Source: an uncultured Collinsella sp. (GTDB lineage: Bacteria; Actinomycetota; Coriobacteriia; Coriobacteriales; Coriobacteriaceae). From it: DNA of 5,724 nt. Numbering within the stretch: the stretch's first letter is position 1; each line of letters begins with the position of its first letter. A program made the position numbers and the translations under genes. The DNA is taken from assembly GCA_958433005.1 (NCBI GenBank), contig CAUAWV010000064.1, positions 1-5,724 on the forward strand. Direction: 5' to 3'. Positions 4,974 through 5,724 of this stretch are shown here, in pieces. Under the pieces are notes generated by a model. It was given only the letters and a program-made list of their open reading frames with translations. It made no database searches and was not told where the DNA came from.

Positions 4974-5621
4974 ATGACCGTCACCTACGATGCGTCCCGT
5001 GTGACGCTTGTCGATCACCCGCTCGTCCAGCACAAGCTGTCGATCCTGCGCGACAAAAACACCGGCACCAACCAGTTCCGTCAGCTCGTGCGCGAACTCG
5101 CGCTTTTTGACGGCTACGAGGCCATGCGCGACCTGCCTATGGAAGACGTCGAGGTCGAGACCCCTATCACCACCGCAACGTTTAAGCAGCTCGCCGGCAA
5201 GAAACTCGCCATCGTGCCCATCCTGCGTGCGGGCCTTGGCATGGTCGACGGCATCCTCGACCTGGTGCCCTCCGCTCGCGTGGGCCACATCGGCATGGAG
5301 CGCGACGAGGTCACCCACGAGCCGCACGAGTATTACTGCAAGATGCCCAAGGATATCGACCAGCGCATCTGCCTGGTCGTCGACCCCATGCTCGCCACGG
5401 GCGGTTCGGCCGAGATGGCCATCAGCTACCTGCGCGGGCGCGGTGTCAAGGACATCCGCATGCTGTGCATCGTCGCGGCCCCCGAGGGCCTCAAGTCGCT
5501 GACCGAGAAGGATCCCGATGTACATATCTATACCTGCGCCATCGACGACCATCTCAACGAGGCTGCCTACATCGTTCCCGGCCTCGGCGACGCCGGCGAC
5601 CGCATCTACGGCACGCTCTAG
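4974..5621 (+). CDS. upp: uracil phosphoribosyltransferase
   Basis: Upp salvages uracil by joining it to PRPP, giving UMP and pyrophosphate, in the cytoplasm. The 215-residue product is close to the family length of about 208. It shows HPLVQHKLSILRDKNT at 15-30, the RELALFDGYEAMRDLP segment, PILRAGLGMVDG at 82-93, the PRPP-binding loop DPMLATGGS at 137-145, and the uracil-binding C-terminal segment YIVPGLGDAGDRIYGT (199-214). All expected active-site motifs are present. The start at 4974 follows GAAAGGGG (4956-4963) with a 10-base gap and matches the usual N-terminus; an upstream in-frame ATG at 4914 would add 20 residues and lies within the hairpin region. It is separated from glpK by 123 bases, so it may have its own promoter. 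The identification is firm. Confidence 0.97.
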   Translation: MTVTYDASRVTLVDHPLVQHKLSILRDKNTGTNQFRQLVRELALFDGYEAMRDLPMEDVEVETPITTATFKQLAGKKLAIVPILRAGLGMVDGILDLVPSARVGHIGMERDEVTHEPHEYYCKMPKDIDQRICLVVDPMLATGGSAEMAISYLRGRGVKDIRMLCIVAAPEGLKSLTEKDPDVHIYTCAIDDHLNEAAYIVPGLGDAGDRIYGTL

Positions 5622-5662
5622 TCGCTGGGCTAAACGGCCGCGGCTGCAAATACGAAGAAACG

Positions 5663-5697
5663 GTGCGCGCGGACGAACAAAAGGCGACCGCGCGCAC
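5663..5697. terminator. strong GC-rich hairpin downstream of upp, without a U-tract
   Basis: GTGCGCGCGG at 5663-5672 and CCGCGCGCAC at 5688-5697 are exact reverse complements, a 10-base-pair stem extendable by one G-U pair, around a 15-base loop (5673-5687). It begins 41 bases after the upp stop. The bases after it (TCCTGTTAACGG) lack a run of T, so it is not a classical intrinsic terminator. It could stabilise the upp mRNA 3' end, act with a termination factor, or belong to a gene beyond the right edge. No gene is seen from 5622 to 5724. Confidence 0.45.
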
Positions 5698-5724
5698 TCC
5701 TGTTAACGGACGTTTTGCCCTGCA

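Noticed and set aside
1..5724. CRISPR arrays, tRNA or rRNA genes, insertion sequence ends
   Set aside because: No regularly spaced repeats, no tRNA-like cloverleaf or rRNA-like stretch and no transposase motifs were seen on either strand.

Overview
This window looks like a chromosomal housekeeping segment of a high-GC Gram-positive bacterium. My best guess is a Coriobacteriia member close to Collinsella. The reasons are the strongly G/C-ending codons, the Shine-Dalgarno-led genes and the protein flavour. This is inference; no taxonomic search was run. All confident genes lie on the + strand.

Layout, left to right. Positions 1 to about 440 are AT-richer than the rest and hold no convincing intact gene. 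They contain a 58-codon open stretch that looks like a gene remnant, a short minus-strand frame running off the left edge, and a candidate promoter for the first gene. Then come prmC (release-factor glutamine methyltransferase, with a large Ala/Glu-rich insertion), a hicA-hicB type II toxin-antitoxin pair with its own AT-rich promoter and a palindromic operator, tsaC (threonylcarbamoyladenylate synthase for tRNA t6A, with an insertion of about 30 residues), glpK (glycerol kinase-like FGGY kinase) 13 bases after tsaC, and upp (uracil phosphoribosyltransferase) after a 123-base gap that can form several small hairpins. A strong GC-rich hairpin lies about 40 bases after upp.

How the genes fit together. 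PrmC and TsaC both serve translation fidelity: one modifies the GGQ motif of release factors, the other supplies the intermediate for tRNA position 37. In many bacteria their genes are close neighbours, often in a prfA-prmC-sua5 type cluster that can extend towards upp. Here the HicAB module appears to have landed between them. glpK and upp are metabolic genes (glycerol entry, uracil salvage); tsaC and glpK are probably co-transcribed.

I see no transposase, CRISPR array, tRNA or rRNA, and no clear undescribed multi-gene system. The items most worth a second look are the insertions inside PrmC and TsaC, the hicAB insertion with its operator, the changed nucleotide-site residues of GlpK, and the unexplained left 400 bases.
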